From the NCBI RefSeq assembly GCF_910578695.1, contig NZ_CAJTQJ010000031.1:1-27842 (forward strand): DNA of 27,842 bases, given 5' to 3'. Source of the stretch: an uncultured Brachyspira sp. Its GTDB lineage: Bacteria > Spirochaetota > Brachyspiria > Brachyspirales > Brachyspiraceae. Of the stretch, positions 16,429-24,956 are shown piece after piece. Positions within the stretch are counted from its first letter, which is position 1. Each line of letters begins with the position of its first letter. Below the pieces are notes generated by a model. That model was not told where the DNA came from, ran no database searches, and worked only from the letters and a program-made list of their open reading frames with translations. The translations under genes were made by a program, and so were the position numbers.

Positions 16429-16785
16429 ATGAATCTTAAAAGAGTTATGGTTTTAGCTGCTGCAGTTATTTTTTCAGCTAGTATATTTCTATTTGCTCAA
16501 GGTAAAGTTAATTTAGCTAAAGTACCTGACGGAACTTATCTAGGAAATTACAAAGCTACTTACAAAACAGCTAAAGGCGATTATCAGGCTAAAGTTACTG
16601 TTGCAGGCGGTAAATTAACAAAAGTTGTATTAACAAAATGCGGTCATAGCAGCGGACCTGCTAGAGGAAAAGCAGCTTATGACAAAATGATACAAGCTAA
16701 CAATATTTATGTTGATGGTGTAAGCGGTGCTACTTGGGCTGCATTAGTTGAAGATGCTTTGACTAAACTTACTCCTGCTAAATAA
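16429..16785 (+). CDS. Exported FMN-binding domain-like protein
   Basis: The 118-residue precursor has a signal peptide (residues 1-23, ending FLFAQ). The mature part has the FMN_bind layout: DGTYLGNYKATYKTAKGDYQAKVTV, then GKLTKVVLTK, then CGHSSGPARGKAAYDKM and finally DGVSGATWAALVEDAL with the SGAT motif at 99-102. In the family the Thr of SGAT carries FMN attached by ApbE. Here the Ser/Thr usually found three residues later is Ala105, so flavinylation is plausible but not certain. Function is probably extracytoplasmic electron transfer. A very strong ribosome-binding site (AGAGGAG), a good promoter and a strong terminator suggest high expression. Confidence 0.78.
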   Translation: MNLKRVMVLAAAVIFSASIFLFAQGKVNLAKVPDGTYLGNYKATYKTAKGDYQAKVTVAGGKLTKVVLTKCGHSSGPARGKAAYDKMIQANNIYVDGVSGATWAALVEDALTKLTPAK

Positions 16786-16806
16786 TTAATAAGAAATTTT
16801 TAATAT

Positions 16807-16840
16807 GCGTATCTATTTTTTAGATACGCTTTTTTTATTT
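16807..16840 (+). terminator. Rho-independent terminator overlapping the comEC 3' end
   Basis: GCGTATCTA (16807-16815) pairs perfectly with TAGATACGC (16821-16829) around a five-T loop, followed by eight T. It ends the exported FMN-binding-like transcript. The same bases encode the last residues and the stop codon of comEC on the minus strand. Confidence 0.9.
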
Positions 16841-18399
16841 ATTATAATTCTAAAAATTATTCCTATAAATACTATCATAAATGTAATGAAAACGGCTGAA
16901 TATAAATTTAATGATAAATTATATTTCAAAAAGTTTATACGGCTTAATTTGTATGCTGTATTTATTAAAAGATTAGAACAAAATTCAACTGTTCGGGCTG
17001 GAAAAATAGATAACGGCTTATATATATTGTATGTTATTACTGTTATTAATGATGATGAAAGTATTATAAATGATAAAGGTACTGCAAAAATATTAGCTAG
17101 TATAGAAGTAAGGTTTAATATTGAAAAATGATGTATGCTTAATGGAAGTACTGTTATTAATGCGAATATATTAATAGAGAGAAAAGAAAGTAATTTTACA
17201 GATATATTTTTTATTATATTATTAAATTTTATATTTTTTATATTTCTTATTATATAAAAATTGAATATAGGATAATAAATGATTATTCCTAATGCTGCTA
17301 GAAATGAAAATTGAAAACTTATATCTTTAATTGAATTTGGATTTAGAATTAGTATAATTAAAGCTGATATGAATAATGCATTTATAGAATTTCTGTTTCT
17401 GTCAAAATAATATGATATTAATAAGCATAATGCCATTATACTAGCTCTCATTATAGAAACAGAAAATAAAGTAATAGGCGGATATATTATTATTGCTGTA
17501 ATAGAAGATATCAATATTCTTTTATAAAAGTTTAATGAAAAAAATGATAATATTAAAAATAGAATTGAAATTATCATAGAAATATGAAGCCCTGATATTG
17601 AAAGTATATGAGATATTCCTGCATCTATAAAGTATTTTCTTATATGATACGGTATTATATTTTTATCTCCTATCATTATACCTTGTGCTATGGAGTATGG
17701 TATAGCTTCCATATTTGCTCCAAGTGATTCTTTTATTATATTTCTTATTTTTATAGAATAATAATTTATTTTATTAAAAATAGAAAATCCTCTTTTTTGA
17801 ACGGTAAAATTATTATACTGATATATGGCTGCAGTACCGTAAAGCATTCTGTCAGCAAGTACTTTAATAATTATTTCATTATCGTATTCATTATTATTAT
17901 TATTATTATTATTTGTTAATATATTTTTATACAGATTCAATTTTGATGATACTGTTATTTCATCATTAATGAACAATGGTTTTAATGAATTATTATAAAG
18001 CCTTATATTTCCGCAGTAATTATGCCAGTTTGTACCATCATAAATTTTATCAACATAAGCAATATATCTGTCTCTAAATCCTATAACTCCGTCATAAGAT
18101 AATATTTTGGCATTATACGCTTCTATTTCTTTATCAAATTTACCTAGAGTATTATTAAATATATCATAATATCTTATAATTGTATAACTGTATCCTATAA
18201 ACAAACAAGAAAATATTAATATCATAATAGAAATATAATATTTATTTTTTAGAAATATTGATATTATAATTAATATTATAGATATAATAATTGATATATA
18301 AATAAAATCTTGATTTATAAAAGCCAATGATATACCGATAGCAAATAATAATGTTATGTATATTATATATGTTATAGGGTATACAAATAGCTTTTTCAT
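16813..18399 (-). CDS. comEC: ComEC/Rec2-type competence channel, without C-terminal hydrolase domain
   Basis: The 528-residue protein has hydrophobic N-terminal helices, an extracellular OB-like part (about 75-200, with GVIGFRDRYIAYVDK) and the competence domain (about 220-500) with the hallmark ISHILSISGLHISM. The family channel passes single-stranded DNA into the cytoplasm. The usual C-terminal metallo-beta-lactamase-like domain of longer ComEC proteins is absent; the protein ends after the last helices with INKKSVSKK. Residues near 165-172 are eight Asn, encoded by a trinucleotide run. The gene begins 15 bases after a TetR gene and may share its promoter. Whether these bacteria take up DNA cannot be judged from here. 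Confidence 0.85.
   Translation of the reverse strand: MKKLFVYPITYIIYITLLFAIGISLAFINQDFIYISIIISIILIIISIFLKNKYYISIMILIFSCLFIGYSYTIIRYYDIFNNTLGKFDKEIEAYNAKILSYDGVIGFRDRYIAYVDKIYDGTNWHNYCGNIRLYNNSLKPLFINDEITVSSKLNLYKNILTNNNNNNNNEYDNEIIIKVLADRMLYGTAAIYQYNNFTVQKRGFSIFNKINYYSIKIRNIIKESLGANMEAIPYSIAQGIMIGDKNIIPYHIRKYFIDAGISHILSISGLHISMIISILFLILSFFSLNFYKRILISSITAIIIYPPITLFSVSIMRASIMALCLLISYYFDRNRNSINALFISALIILILNPNSIKDISFQFSFLAALGIIIYYPIFNFYIIRNIKNIKFNNIIKNISVKLLSFLSINIFALITVLPLSIHHFSILNLTSILANIFAVPLSFIILSSSLITVITYNIYKPLSIFPARTVEFCSNLLINTAYKLSRINFLKYNLSLNLYSAVFITFMIVFIGIIFRIIINKKSVSKK
17888..17914. repeat. Trinucleotide run encoding poly-Asn in comEC
   Basis: Seven to eight TTA/ATT units in a row encode eight asparagines in the extracellular part of ComEC. 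Slippage would alter length without a frameshift. Confidence 0.7.
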
Positions 18400-18414
18400 T
18401 ATGAGGTATTTACT

Positions 18415-18984
18415 TTAATTTCTTTTTACTATTCCGTAGAATATAATATTTATTATAGTATCTAAATCTTTTTCATAATCTTCTGCATCTTTATTTTTAG
18501 CCCATTCCAATTCAAAGCCTTTTATTATAGCCAAAACAGCCTCAGTAGCAAGCCTTAAATCCATATTAAATAATCCTTTTTTTACTCCGCTTCTTAATAT
18601 CATTTTTATAGTATTATATTCTTCTTTATGGTATTGTGCTCTCATATGTTCTATAAGGGTAAAATCTTCAAATATTTCGCTATGCAATGCTTCATAAAGA
18701 TTTGCAAGTTTTATATATCCTTTCTGCCTAGTTAATATATATGCTCTTAATTTTGATTCTGCTGTATCTTCTTTCTTTACAGATTCATATAATTCTTTTT
18801 TTAAATCATTTGCTTCATTTTCTGCTATAGCAAAAAATATTTCTTCTTTACTGTTAAAATAATGATAAATACTGCTTTTCGATTTATGCACCATCAATGC
18901 TATATCGCTCATAGATGCTTTTTTAAAACCGTATTTTTTGAATAACTTTTTCCCTGCATTTACTATCTGTTCACGAGGCGTCAT
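18415..18984 (-). CDS. TetR family transcriptional regulator
   Basis: The 189-residue protein has a TetR DNA-binding domain at residues 3-50 (TPREQIVNAGKKLFKKYGFK, then MSDIALMVHKSKSSIYHYF) and an all-helical ligand/dimer domain after it. The helix-turn-helix matches the family closely. The ATG has AAAGG upstream. The gene sits behind a full-consensus promoter and 15 bases before comEC, so both are likely co-transcribed. The ligand and targets are unknown. Autoregulation at the promoter is typical of the family but no clear palindrome is visible there. Confidence 0.92.
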   Translation of the reverse strand: MTPREQIVNAGKKLFKKYGFKKASMSDIALMVHKSKSSIYHYFNSKEEIFFAIAENEANDLKKELYESVKKEDTAESKLRAYILTRQKGYIKLANLYEALHSEIFEDFTLIEHMRAQYHKEEYNTIKMILRSGVKKGLFNMDLRLATEAVLAIIKGFELEWAKNKDAEDYEKDLDTIINIIFYGIVKRN

Positions 18985-19011
18985 ATATTTACCTTTAACT
19001 CATTTTATTGT

Positions 19012-19040
19012 ATTATATATCTTAAATTTTTATTTGTCAA
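19012..19040 (-). promoter_or_regulatory. Consensus sigma-70 promoter of tetR-comEC
   Basis: On the minus strand TTGACA (19040-19035) and TATAAT (19017-19012) are separated by exactly 17 bases, a perfect match to the consensus. Confidence 0.8.
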
Positions 19041-19070
19041 AGTGTAAATTAATCATCAAATTTTTATGAA

Positions 19071-19829
19071 TTATTCTTTTCTTTCATTAGTGATAATAAA
19101 AGTAGTTCTGTTTTCATTAGTATTGCCCGCATAATCTATAGATGTTATTTCTGACACAGTATTAGTTTGTGAATACATTTGATTTTTTATATTATTTATA
19201 TCTATTTTATCAGCAACAACAGTTTCAACATAAGGCATAGAAGCTATTTCATTTATAATATTAGTGAATTCTTTATTCAATTCTATATTTTTCAGAGAAA
19301 GTTTATTTGAATTATCTATATTAGCTTCCATAAATTGATTGATTTTAGTACCGTTTATTTCTCCGTCTCCGTATATGAATTGTGCTTTTGTATTTCCATT
19401 GGAGTATGATACTGCTGCTACACCTGATACTTTAATATCAGCATTTGAAGTTGATATTATGATAGAATCCTGTTTTGTATTTGATGAAGCTGCAATTAAA
19501 AAATCGCCTTTATCTAAATATAATTTTGTATTTCCTGTTTTATCATAAGATTCATTAATATTCAATAATGAGTTTTCTTTTACTTTAAATATATTATTGC
19601 TTTCTAAATATGAAACAAGAGAAGAATTTTTTTCTGTAGAAATATTATCTTTAGTAAATAATAAATCTCCATACTGAGCAGGTTTTGTTATAGTTTTCTG
19701 CGATGATATTTTTACTTTTCCTTTAACATCTACAACTTTCATATACTGATTTGTTTTATAAACTGAAAATAATGTAAAAGTTATAGAAAATATCAATAAT
19801 AATATAATAGAAATAATTTTTTTACTCAT
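19071..19829 (-). CDS. FecR-domain membrane-anchored protein
   Basis: The 252-residue protein has an N-terminal membrane anchor or uncleaved signal (KKIISIILLLIFSITFTLF) and then a FecR-like beta domain at about 30-160. Visible elements are VVDVKGKVKIS, AQYGDLLFTKDNISTEKNSSLVSYL, ENSLLNI, LYLDKGDFLIA and a second strand pair with ISTSNADIKVSGVAAVSY. The C-terminal 90 residues are unrecognised. An in-frame TTG at 19853 would add eight residues, but GGAGT at 19836-19840 decides for the ATG at 19829. It lies 76 bases after pbpC and is probably in the same transcript. No sigma or anti-sigma partner is adjacent, so a structural envelope role is more likely than iron signalling. Confidence 0.78.
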   Translation of the reverse strand: MSKKIISIILLLIFSITFTLFSVYKTNQYMKVVDVKGKVKISSQKTITKPAQYGDLLFTKDNISTEKNSSLVSYLESNNIFKVKENSLLNINESYDKTGNTKLYLDKGDFLIAASSNTKQDSIIISTSNADIKVSGVAAVSYSNGNTKAQFIYGDGEINGTKINQFMEANIDNSNKLSLKNIELNKEFTNIINEIASMPYVETVVADKIDINNIKNQMYSQTNTVSEITSIDYAGNTNENRTTFIITNERKE

Positions 19830-19835
19830 TAAAAT

Positions 19836-19840
19836 ACTCC
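19836..19840 (-). promoter_or_regulatory. Ribosome-binding site that sets the FecR-protein start
   Basis: GGAGT six bases before the ATG at 19829. The upstream TTG at 19853 has no such site. Confidence 0.6.
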
Positions 19841-19905
19841 GTAAGCAATACAATTAATACTGTTAATATTATCGATATTAAAAAAATTATCAATACTGTT
19901 TTTTT

Positions 19906-22470
19906 TTACTGTACATATATTTTTACAGAAGAACTCTTTATAATTTCGCCTTCTTCTGTTTTTGCTTCTATATAGAAAGTATAATCTCCCTGTTTTAAAT
20001 TCCATCTTATATACTCTTTTTTCAAATCATTAATATCTGCTATTATCTCTTTATTGCAGTATAGCTGAGCACTTACAGTATTTTTAGGTATGTATGAAGA
20101 TATAAATATATTTTGATATTCTATAGGCAGAGAAGAATCTATTTTGTATACGGAATTATCAGCAGGTTCTTTTATTGAAAGCCTTTCTTTTATATTAGAA
20201 TTAATATTTTTTTCGGCAGAATTGATAGCTTCATCAAAAGAATAATATAGAGAAGTATTTTCCTGATTAATATTTTCTTTATCAATATTTTCTTTATCAG
20301 TTTCTAAATCTATATTCTGATTATTATTTTTTATTCTATTATAAGCATATATATTATTTATTTTAGTCCACTCTGAGTTCGGATATTCTAACTGCTGTTC
20401 TTTAGCCCAGCCATTATATTCGCTTGGAAGATTGACAAAAACTTTTTCGCTTACAGAACCGTCTGAATTTATTTTTATATATAAATTATGAACATCGCAT
20501 TCTTCTTTAGGTATATTTATATGTGAAAACTCTTCAAGCCTTATTTCTTTACAAAACTCTCCTCTGAGTTTTCCGCTTATAAGACAGATTTCTCTTTTTA
20601 TTATAGTATCAGGTTTATTCCATTTTGTTTCTTTATGACTTTTATTAAGCATACTAAATAAATCATAAAGTATAGGCACAGCTCCGTTTCCGCCTGTTAT
20701 ATTAATCATCTCGCTTCCTGCAAAATCGCCCAGCCATATACCTACAATATAATCTCTTGTATATCCTATAGCCCAAGCATCTCTTGAACCTTTTGAAGTT
20801 CCTGTTTTTATTGCTATAGAGAAAGGATAAACTATTCCTCTATAGCTTCTAAAAGAGCCCATTCTGGCATTTCTGTCAGAGAGTATGCTTGTTATTAAAT
20901 AGGCACTTTCTTCAGAAATTACTTTTCTTGTAATTTTTTTAGGAAGCGTTATAACTTCTCCGTTTGCTTTTTTTAATGAAGTTATGGAATAATTATTTAT
21001 AAATATGCCTGAATTTGGAAATATAGTATATGCAGAAGCTAAATCTATTAAACGGACTTCGGCACTTCCAAGCACCAAAGAATATCCGTAATAATCAGGA
21101 TTTTTATTTATTGAACTTAAGCCTGATTGTAAAAGTATATTTTGAAAATCTTTTATACTGTATCTAGCAAGCCATTTAACAGCAGGTATATTCAGAGAAT
21201 TAGCCAATGCATCTCTTATGGTAACAGGACCTCTATATTTATGATCAAAGTTTTCAGGTATATAATCTCCTCCAGGTGAATTTATATATGTTTTAATATC
21301 TGCTATAACTGAAGCAGGAGATTCTCCTTTATCAAATAAATATGCATACATAAAAGGTTTTAAAGTACTTCCAGCCTGTCTTAATGATGCAGCCCCATTT
21401 ACTGCTCCATGCGTTTCATTATCAAAATAGTCCATAGAGCCTATCATTGAAAGTACTTCTCCTGTTTTGGCATTAAGTATTATGCAGGATATATTTCTTA
21501 CATTAAAAGTATGAAGAGACTGACTTGAATTGCTTATAACTGAAACGGCTTCTTTTTGCATTTTATAATCTAATGTTGTTCTTAATTCAGTCACTTCTGC
21601 ATATTTTAATTTTTCTAAAGATTCTTTTGCATACATTGCGAAATGAGGTGCTTTGAAAGTATATTTTTCTTTATCATCAAAAATTTTAGGCTTTTCGTTT
21701 ATGTATTTATTATAATTTTCTTCTTTTATAAAATTATTATTTTTCATTTCTCCAAGTACATATATTCTTCTTGAAGTTAATCTGTCTTCATATTTGTAAG
21801 GATTAAATTTTGTGCCTGATTTTATTATAGAAGCAAGCATTGCAGATTCATTTATATTTAAATCTTTTGTTTTTTTATGAAAGTATAAATCGCTTGCTGC
21901 TCCTATGCCATAGCAATTATTTCCAAAAAATACTCTATTTAAATATTCTGTAAGTATTTCTTCTTTTGTAAGATTTCTTTCTAATCTCATAGAATCAAGT
22001 GCTTCATAAAATTTATTTATATAAGTTCTGCTGCGTGGTATTATGCTTTTAGCTAGCTGCTGAGTAATGGTGCTTCCTCCAGATACTACTTTACCGCTTA
22101 TTAAATTTGATAAAAATGCCCTTATTACAGCTTTATAATCTATACCATTATGCTTAAAAAAATTTTTATCTTCAGCACTTATAACTGCATTGATTAAATT
22201 TTCTGATAAGTCATCATATTTAATTTCTTCAAAAAATCCGCCGTGTTTTGGAAATATTGTTGATATTAATATAGAGTTTCTGTCATATATTTTTAAGGCT
22301 CTCTCTTCATTGATATTTAATTCATTTTGAGAAAACGGTTTGTTTATATATTCTTTACAGTCTTTATAAAAATTATATATTTTAGGTATAAATATTACTG
22401 ATGATATTATTAAAGATGATAATAGTATATATATTATAGTTAATGCTGTTTTTCTTATAAATTTTTCCAT
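19906..22470 (-). CDS. pbpC: Penicillin-binding protein 1C
   Basis: The 854-residue class A enzyme has a membrane anchor (about 8-30), a glycosyltransferase-51 domain (about 60-240) with catalytic Glu100 in AEDKNFFKHNGID and GGSTITQQLAK, and a transpeptidase domain (about 320-600) with Ser368 in STLK, SLN at 425-427 and KTGTS at 555-559. The C-terminal region (about 640-854) has the features of the PBP1C BiPBP_C domain. Its start, CLISGKLRGEFC, is typical. The enzyme polymerises and cross-links peptidoglycan in the periplasm. A Gln/Asn/Lys-rich insert (about 700-740) precedes the C-terminal strand-rich domain. No ribosome-binding site is evident at the ATG. No alpha-2-macroglobulin gene, the usual partner, is adjacent. 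Confidence 0.95.
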   Translation of the reverse strand: MEKFIRKTALTIIYILLSSLIISSVIFIPKIYNFYKDCKEYINKPFSQNELNINEERALKIYDRNSILISTIFPKHGGFFEEIKYDDLSENLINAVISAEDKNFFKHNGIDYKAVIRAFLSNLISGKVVSGGSTITQQLAKSIIPRSRTYINKFYEALDSMRLERNLTKEEILTEYLNRVFFGNNCYGIGAASDLYFHKKTKDLNINESAMLASIIKSGTKFNPYKYEDRLTSRRIYVLGEMKNNNFIKEENYNKYINEKPKIFDDKEKYTFKAPHFAMYAKESLEKLKYAEVTELRTTLDYKMQKEAVSVISNSSQSLHTFNVRNISCIILNAKTGEVLSMIGSMDYFDNETHGAVNGAASLRQAGSTLKPFMYAYLFDKGESPASVIADIKTYINSPGGDYIPENFDHKYRGPVTIRDALANSLNIPAVKWLARYSIKDFQNILLQSGLSSINKNPDYYGYSLVLGSAEVRLIDLASAYTIFPNSGIFINNYSITSLKKANGEVITLPKKITRKVISEESAYLITSILSDRNARMGSFRSYRGIVYPFSIAIKTGTSKGSRDAWAIGYTRDYIVGIWLGDFAGSEMINITGGNGAVPILYDLFSMLNKSHKETKWNKPDTIIKREICLISGKLRGEFCKEIRLEEFSHINIPKEECDVHNLYIKINSDGSVSEKVFVNLPSEYNGWAKEQQLEYPNSEWTKINNIYAYNRIKNNNQNIDLETDKENIDKENINQENTSLYYSFDEAINSAEKNINSNIKERLSIKEPADNSVYKIDSSLPIEYQNIFISSYIPKNTVSAQLYCNKEIIADINDLKKEYIRWNLKQGDYTFYIEAKTEEGEIIKSSSVKIYVQ

Positions 22471-22634
22471 AATTTTTTATTATTTTTATTTATAAATCTA
22501 TTTCTATCTATAAATCCGCCTATAAATATCAATTATAAACTGTTTTTTTTTAATTATTTTTTAATAAGCTTTGCTATTATTAATAATGCAGAACACTTAT
22601 AATTTTATAAAATAATATATTTTTAAACACTGCT

Positions 22635-22662
22635 ATTTTATAGTAAAATTATAAATAGTCAA
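22635..22662 (-). promoter_or_regulatory. Possible pbpC promoter
   Basis: On the minus strand TTGACT (22662-22657) and TAAAAT (22640-22635) are 16 bases apart. The leader to the pbpC ATG would be about 160 bases. Confidence 0.4.
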
Positions 22663-22684
22663 ATTATGTTTTTATATTATTCAA

Positions 22685-22704
22685 ATAAGTTATAAATAAC
22701 TTAT
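22685..22704. repeat. Perfect 9-bp inverted repeat
   Basis: ATAAGTTAT and ATAACTTAT flank an AA, between proA and the pbpC promoter. It lacks a T-run on either strand, so it could be an operator or a chance palindrome in AT-rich DNA. Confidence 0.4.
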
Positions 22705-22728
22705 ATAATTATTTTTTTAATAATAAAT

Positions 22729-24027
22729 TTATTTTATTCTTTTATGCTTAAAACTTGCTTTATGATTTACATAGTCATCAACTATTTGGTAGTTTCCAAA
22801 AATTTTATATTTGTATATTGTAAGTCCTTCCAAACCAACAGGACCTCTTGCATGAGTTTTGTTTGTTGAAATTCCTACTTCTGCACCAAAGCCGTATCTG
22901 AATCCGTCAGAAAATCTTGTAGAAGCATTACAGTATATATTGGCAGAATCAACATAAGTCATAAACTTTTCTATATTATCTTTATTTTCGGATATGATTG
23001 AGTCTGTATGATGAGAACTGTATTTATTAATATGATTATATGCTTCTTCTATGCATGATACTATTTTTAATGATACTTCTTTTTCTCCATACTCAATATG
23101 CCAGTCTTTTACTTCTCCTATATCATTTTTATTAAGTATTTTTTTTATTTCTTCATCAGCATTTATTTTTATATCATTATCTTTGAATAAATTATAAAGT
23201 TTAGGTATATATTCAGATGCTATATTTTTATTTATAAGTATAGTTTCAACAGCATTGCATGCACTCGGATACTGTGCTTTTGAATCTAAGCATATTTTTA
23301 ATGCCTTTTCCTGATTTGCACTTTCATCTATATATAGATGACATATACCGTCAGCATGTCCTAATACTGGTATATTAGTATTTGACTTTATGTATTGAAC
23401 TAAGCTGTTTCCTCCTCTTGGTATTATGAGATCAATATATTTATCCATTGAAAGCAATTCTTTAATATCTTCTTTTGTGAATACTAAATTTACAGAGTTA
23501 TTAGGAAATTCTTTTATGCTATTTAAAGTTTCTTCTATTATAGAAAATATTGCCTTATTAGTATTTTCTCCCTCGCTTCCGCCTTTAAGTATAACTGCAT
23601 TAGATGATTTTATGCATAAAGATGATATCTGAGATATAACATCAGGACGAGCTTCAAATATTACAGCAATTAATCCTATAGGGCAGGATACTTTTTTTAA
23701 TATTAAATTATCATCAAGTTCTGTTTCTAATAATACTTTATTTATAGGCTCTTCAAGTTTTACTACATCTCTTATACCCAAAACAACATCTGTCAATTTA
23801 TTTTCATCTAATTTTAATCTGTTAAATACTGCTTTAGAAATTTTATTTTCATCAAGAAGTTTTTCAGCGTATTGCAAATCTTTTTTATTAGCTTCAAATA
23901 TTTTATCTTTATTTTCTTCTATTTTCTTTGCTATTTCAAGCAGAGCCTTATTTTTTATTTCTGTATTTAAAGACTGCAGCTGATATGAAGCTTCTTTTGC
24001 ATTTTTTACTAAATCTATTAATTGCAT
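22729..24027 (-). CDS. proA: Glutamate-5-semialdehyde dehydrogenase
   Basis: The 432-residue enzyme reduces glutamyl-5-phosphate to the semialdehyde in proline synthesis. Catalytic Cys257 lies in SKAQYPSACNAVETIL. IGLIAVIFEARPDV, IPRGGNSLV, LGHADGICH and the C-terminal HARGPVGLEGLTIYKY are typical. The start is the ATG at 24027 with AAGGAG at 24034-24039. An in-frame upstream extension to 24072 would run back into the preceding gene and add residues that do not align with the family. It lies 37 bases after prmA. proB is not in the window. Confidence 0.95.
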   Translation of the reverse strand: MQLIDLVKNAKEASYQLQSLNTEIKNKALLEIAKKIEENKDKIFEANKKDLQYAEKLLDENKISKAVFNRLKLDENKLTDVVLGIRDVVKLEEPINKVLLETELDDNLILKKVSCPIGLIAVIFEARPDVISQISSLCIKSSNAVILKGGSEGENTNKAIFSIIEETLNSIKEFPNNSVNLVFTKEDIKELLSMDKYIDLIIPRGGNSLVQYIKSNTNIPVLGHADGICHLYIDESANQEKALKICLDSKAQYPSACNAVETILINKNIASEYIPKLYNLFKDNDIKINADEEIKKILNKNDIGEVKDWHIEYGEKEVSLKIVSCIEEAYNHINKYSSHHTDSIISENKDNIEKFMTYVDSANIYCNASTRFSDGFRYGFGAEVGISTNKTHARGPVGLEGLTIYKYKIFGNYQIVDDYVNHKASFKHKRIK

Positions 24028-24033
24028 ATAATT

Positions 24034-24039
24034 CTCCTT
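24034..24039 (-). promoter_or_regulatory. Ribosome-binding site that sets the proA start
   Basis: AAGGAG six bases before the ATG at 24027. Confidence 0.75.
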
Positions 24040-24064
24040 AAAATATATTACTAATTTAATATAA

Positions 24065-24934
24065 TTAATCATTAATAATCATTATTGACACCCAGTCATT
24101 TTTTCTTTTTCTTAAAACAATATTAAGTTTATTTTCTCTTACAGCATTATTCATATATGATTCTTTTTCTAACAATATTCCTGATAATATTAAAACTGAG
24201 CTAGGTTTTAATAATTCTTTTAATTCTGCCAATATTTCTATTAGTATATCTGTTTCTATGTTTGCAATAACTAAATCAAATTTTAAATTTATTAAATCTT
24301 CTGCACTTCCAAGCATAACATTATTTAATTTTATATCATTATAAGATGCATTATCTAAAGTGCAGTTTACAGCATCATTATCTATATCTATAGAAGTAAT
24401 ATTTTTTGCACCCAGCTTATATGCAAATAATGATAATATTCCGCTTCCGCATCCTATATCAGCTATACTTTTGGAAGAAATATCATTATTATTTGCATAT
24501 TCATTAATCATTTCAAGAGCAAGCGATGTAGTTTCATGAGTTCCTGAACCAAATGCATATTGCTTTGCTATATAAAGTATATTGCCTTTCTCTTCATTGT
24601 TATAAAAATCTTTTAAATTCGGCACTATTGTTATATTTCCTATATCAAAAGGCTTTAGAAAGTCCATATATGAAGTTAAATATTCTTCAGATTTTAATTT
24701 TTCTGCATTATAAGTGTATTCAGCAATACCTTTAATATTTTCTTCTATTATAGATAAATTATTTTTTAATATTTCTTCATTTTCATTATATATATTAACT
24801 ATTGATATATTTTCTTCCTTTGCAGGAAACTCTGTATTAAAGCCTAGTATATTTAATTTTCCGCTTTCTATAACAGCTTCAATTATATCTTCAAATCCTC
24901 TCTCTACTTTTACAGACAATGAATATATAATCAT
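24065..24934 (-). CDS. prmA: Ribosomal protein L11 methyltransferase-like protein
   Basis: The 289-residue protein has an N-terminal substrate domain (about 1-110) and a SAM-dependent methyltransferase domain. Motif I is IADIGCGSGILSLFAYKLGA, followed by SIDIDNDAV, and the family-specific AFGSGTHETTSLALEMI precedes it. The post-motif ANIETDILIEIL replaces the usual ANIL. The family trimethylates ribosomal protein L11. The start is the ATG at 24934, with GGAGT at 24939-24943. A longer frame to 24970 would overlap the previous gene. It lies 22 bases after the DUF4954 gene, so it is in the same operon. Confidence 0.88.
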   Translation of the reverse strand: MIIYSLSVKVERGFEDIIEAVIESGKLNILGFNTEFPAKEENISIVNIYNENEEILKNNLSIIEENIKGIAEYTYNAEKLKSEEYLTSYMDFLKPFDIGNITIVPNLKDFYNNEEKGNILYIAKQYAFGSGTHETTSLALEMINEYANNNDISSKSIADIGCGSGILSLFAYKLGAKNITSIDIDNDAVNCTLDNASYNDIKLNNVMLGSAEDLINLKFDLVIANIETDILIEILAELKELLKPSSVLILSGILLEKESYMNNAVRENKLNIVLRKRKNDWVSIMIIND

Positions 24935-24938
24935 AATA

Positions 24939-24943
24939 ACTCC
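24939..24943 (-). promoter_or_regulatory. Ribosome-binding site that sets the prmA start
   Basis: GGAGT four bases before the ATG at 24934, within the gap after the DUF4954 stop. Confidence 0.6.
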
Positions 24944-24956
24944 GAATATTTTATTA

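Noticed and set aside
16805..17131. Plus-strand open frame of about 108 codons opposite the comEC 3' end
   Set aside because: It begins in the terminator stem and runs antisense to the membrane-helix codons of comEC. It has no ribosome-binding site and its composition is the complement of a hydrophobic gene.
24028..24072. 15-residue N-terminal extension of ProA
   Set aside because: It overlaps prmA and lacks a ribosome-binding site, whereas AAGGAG precedes the ATG at 24027.
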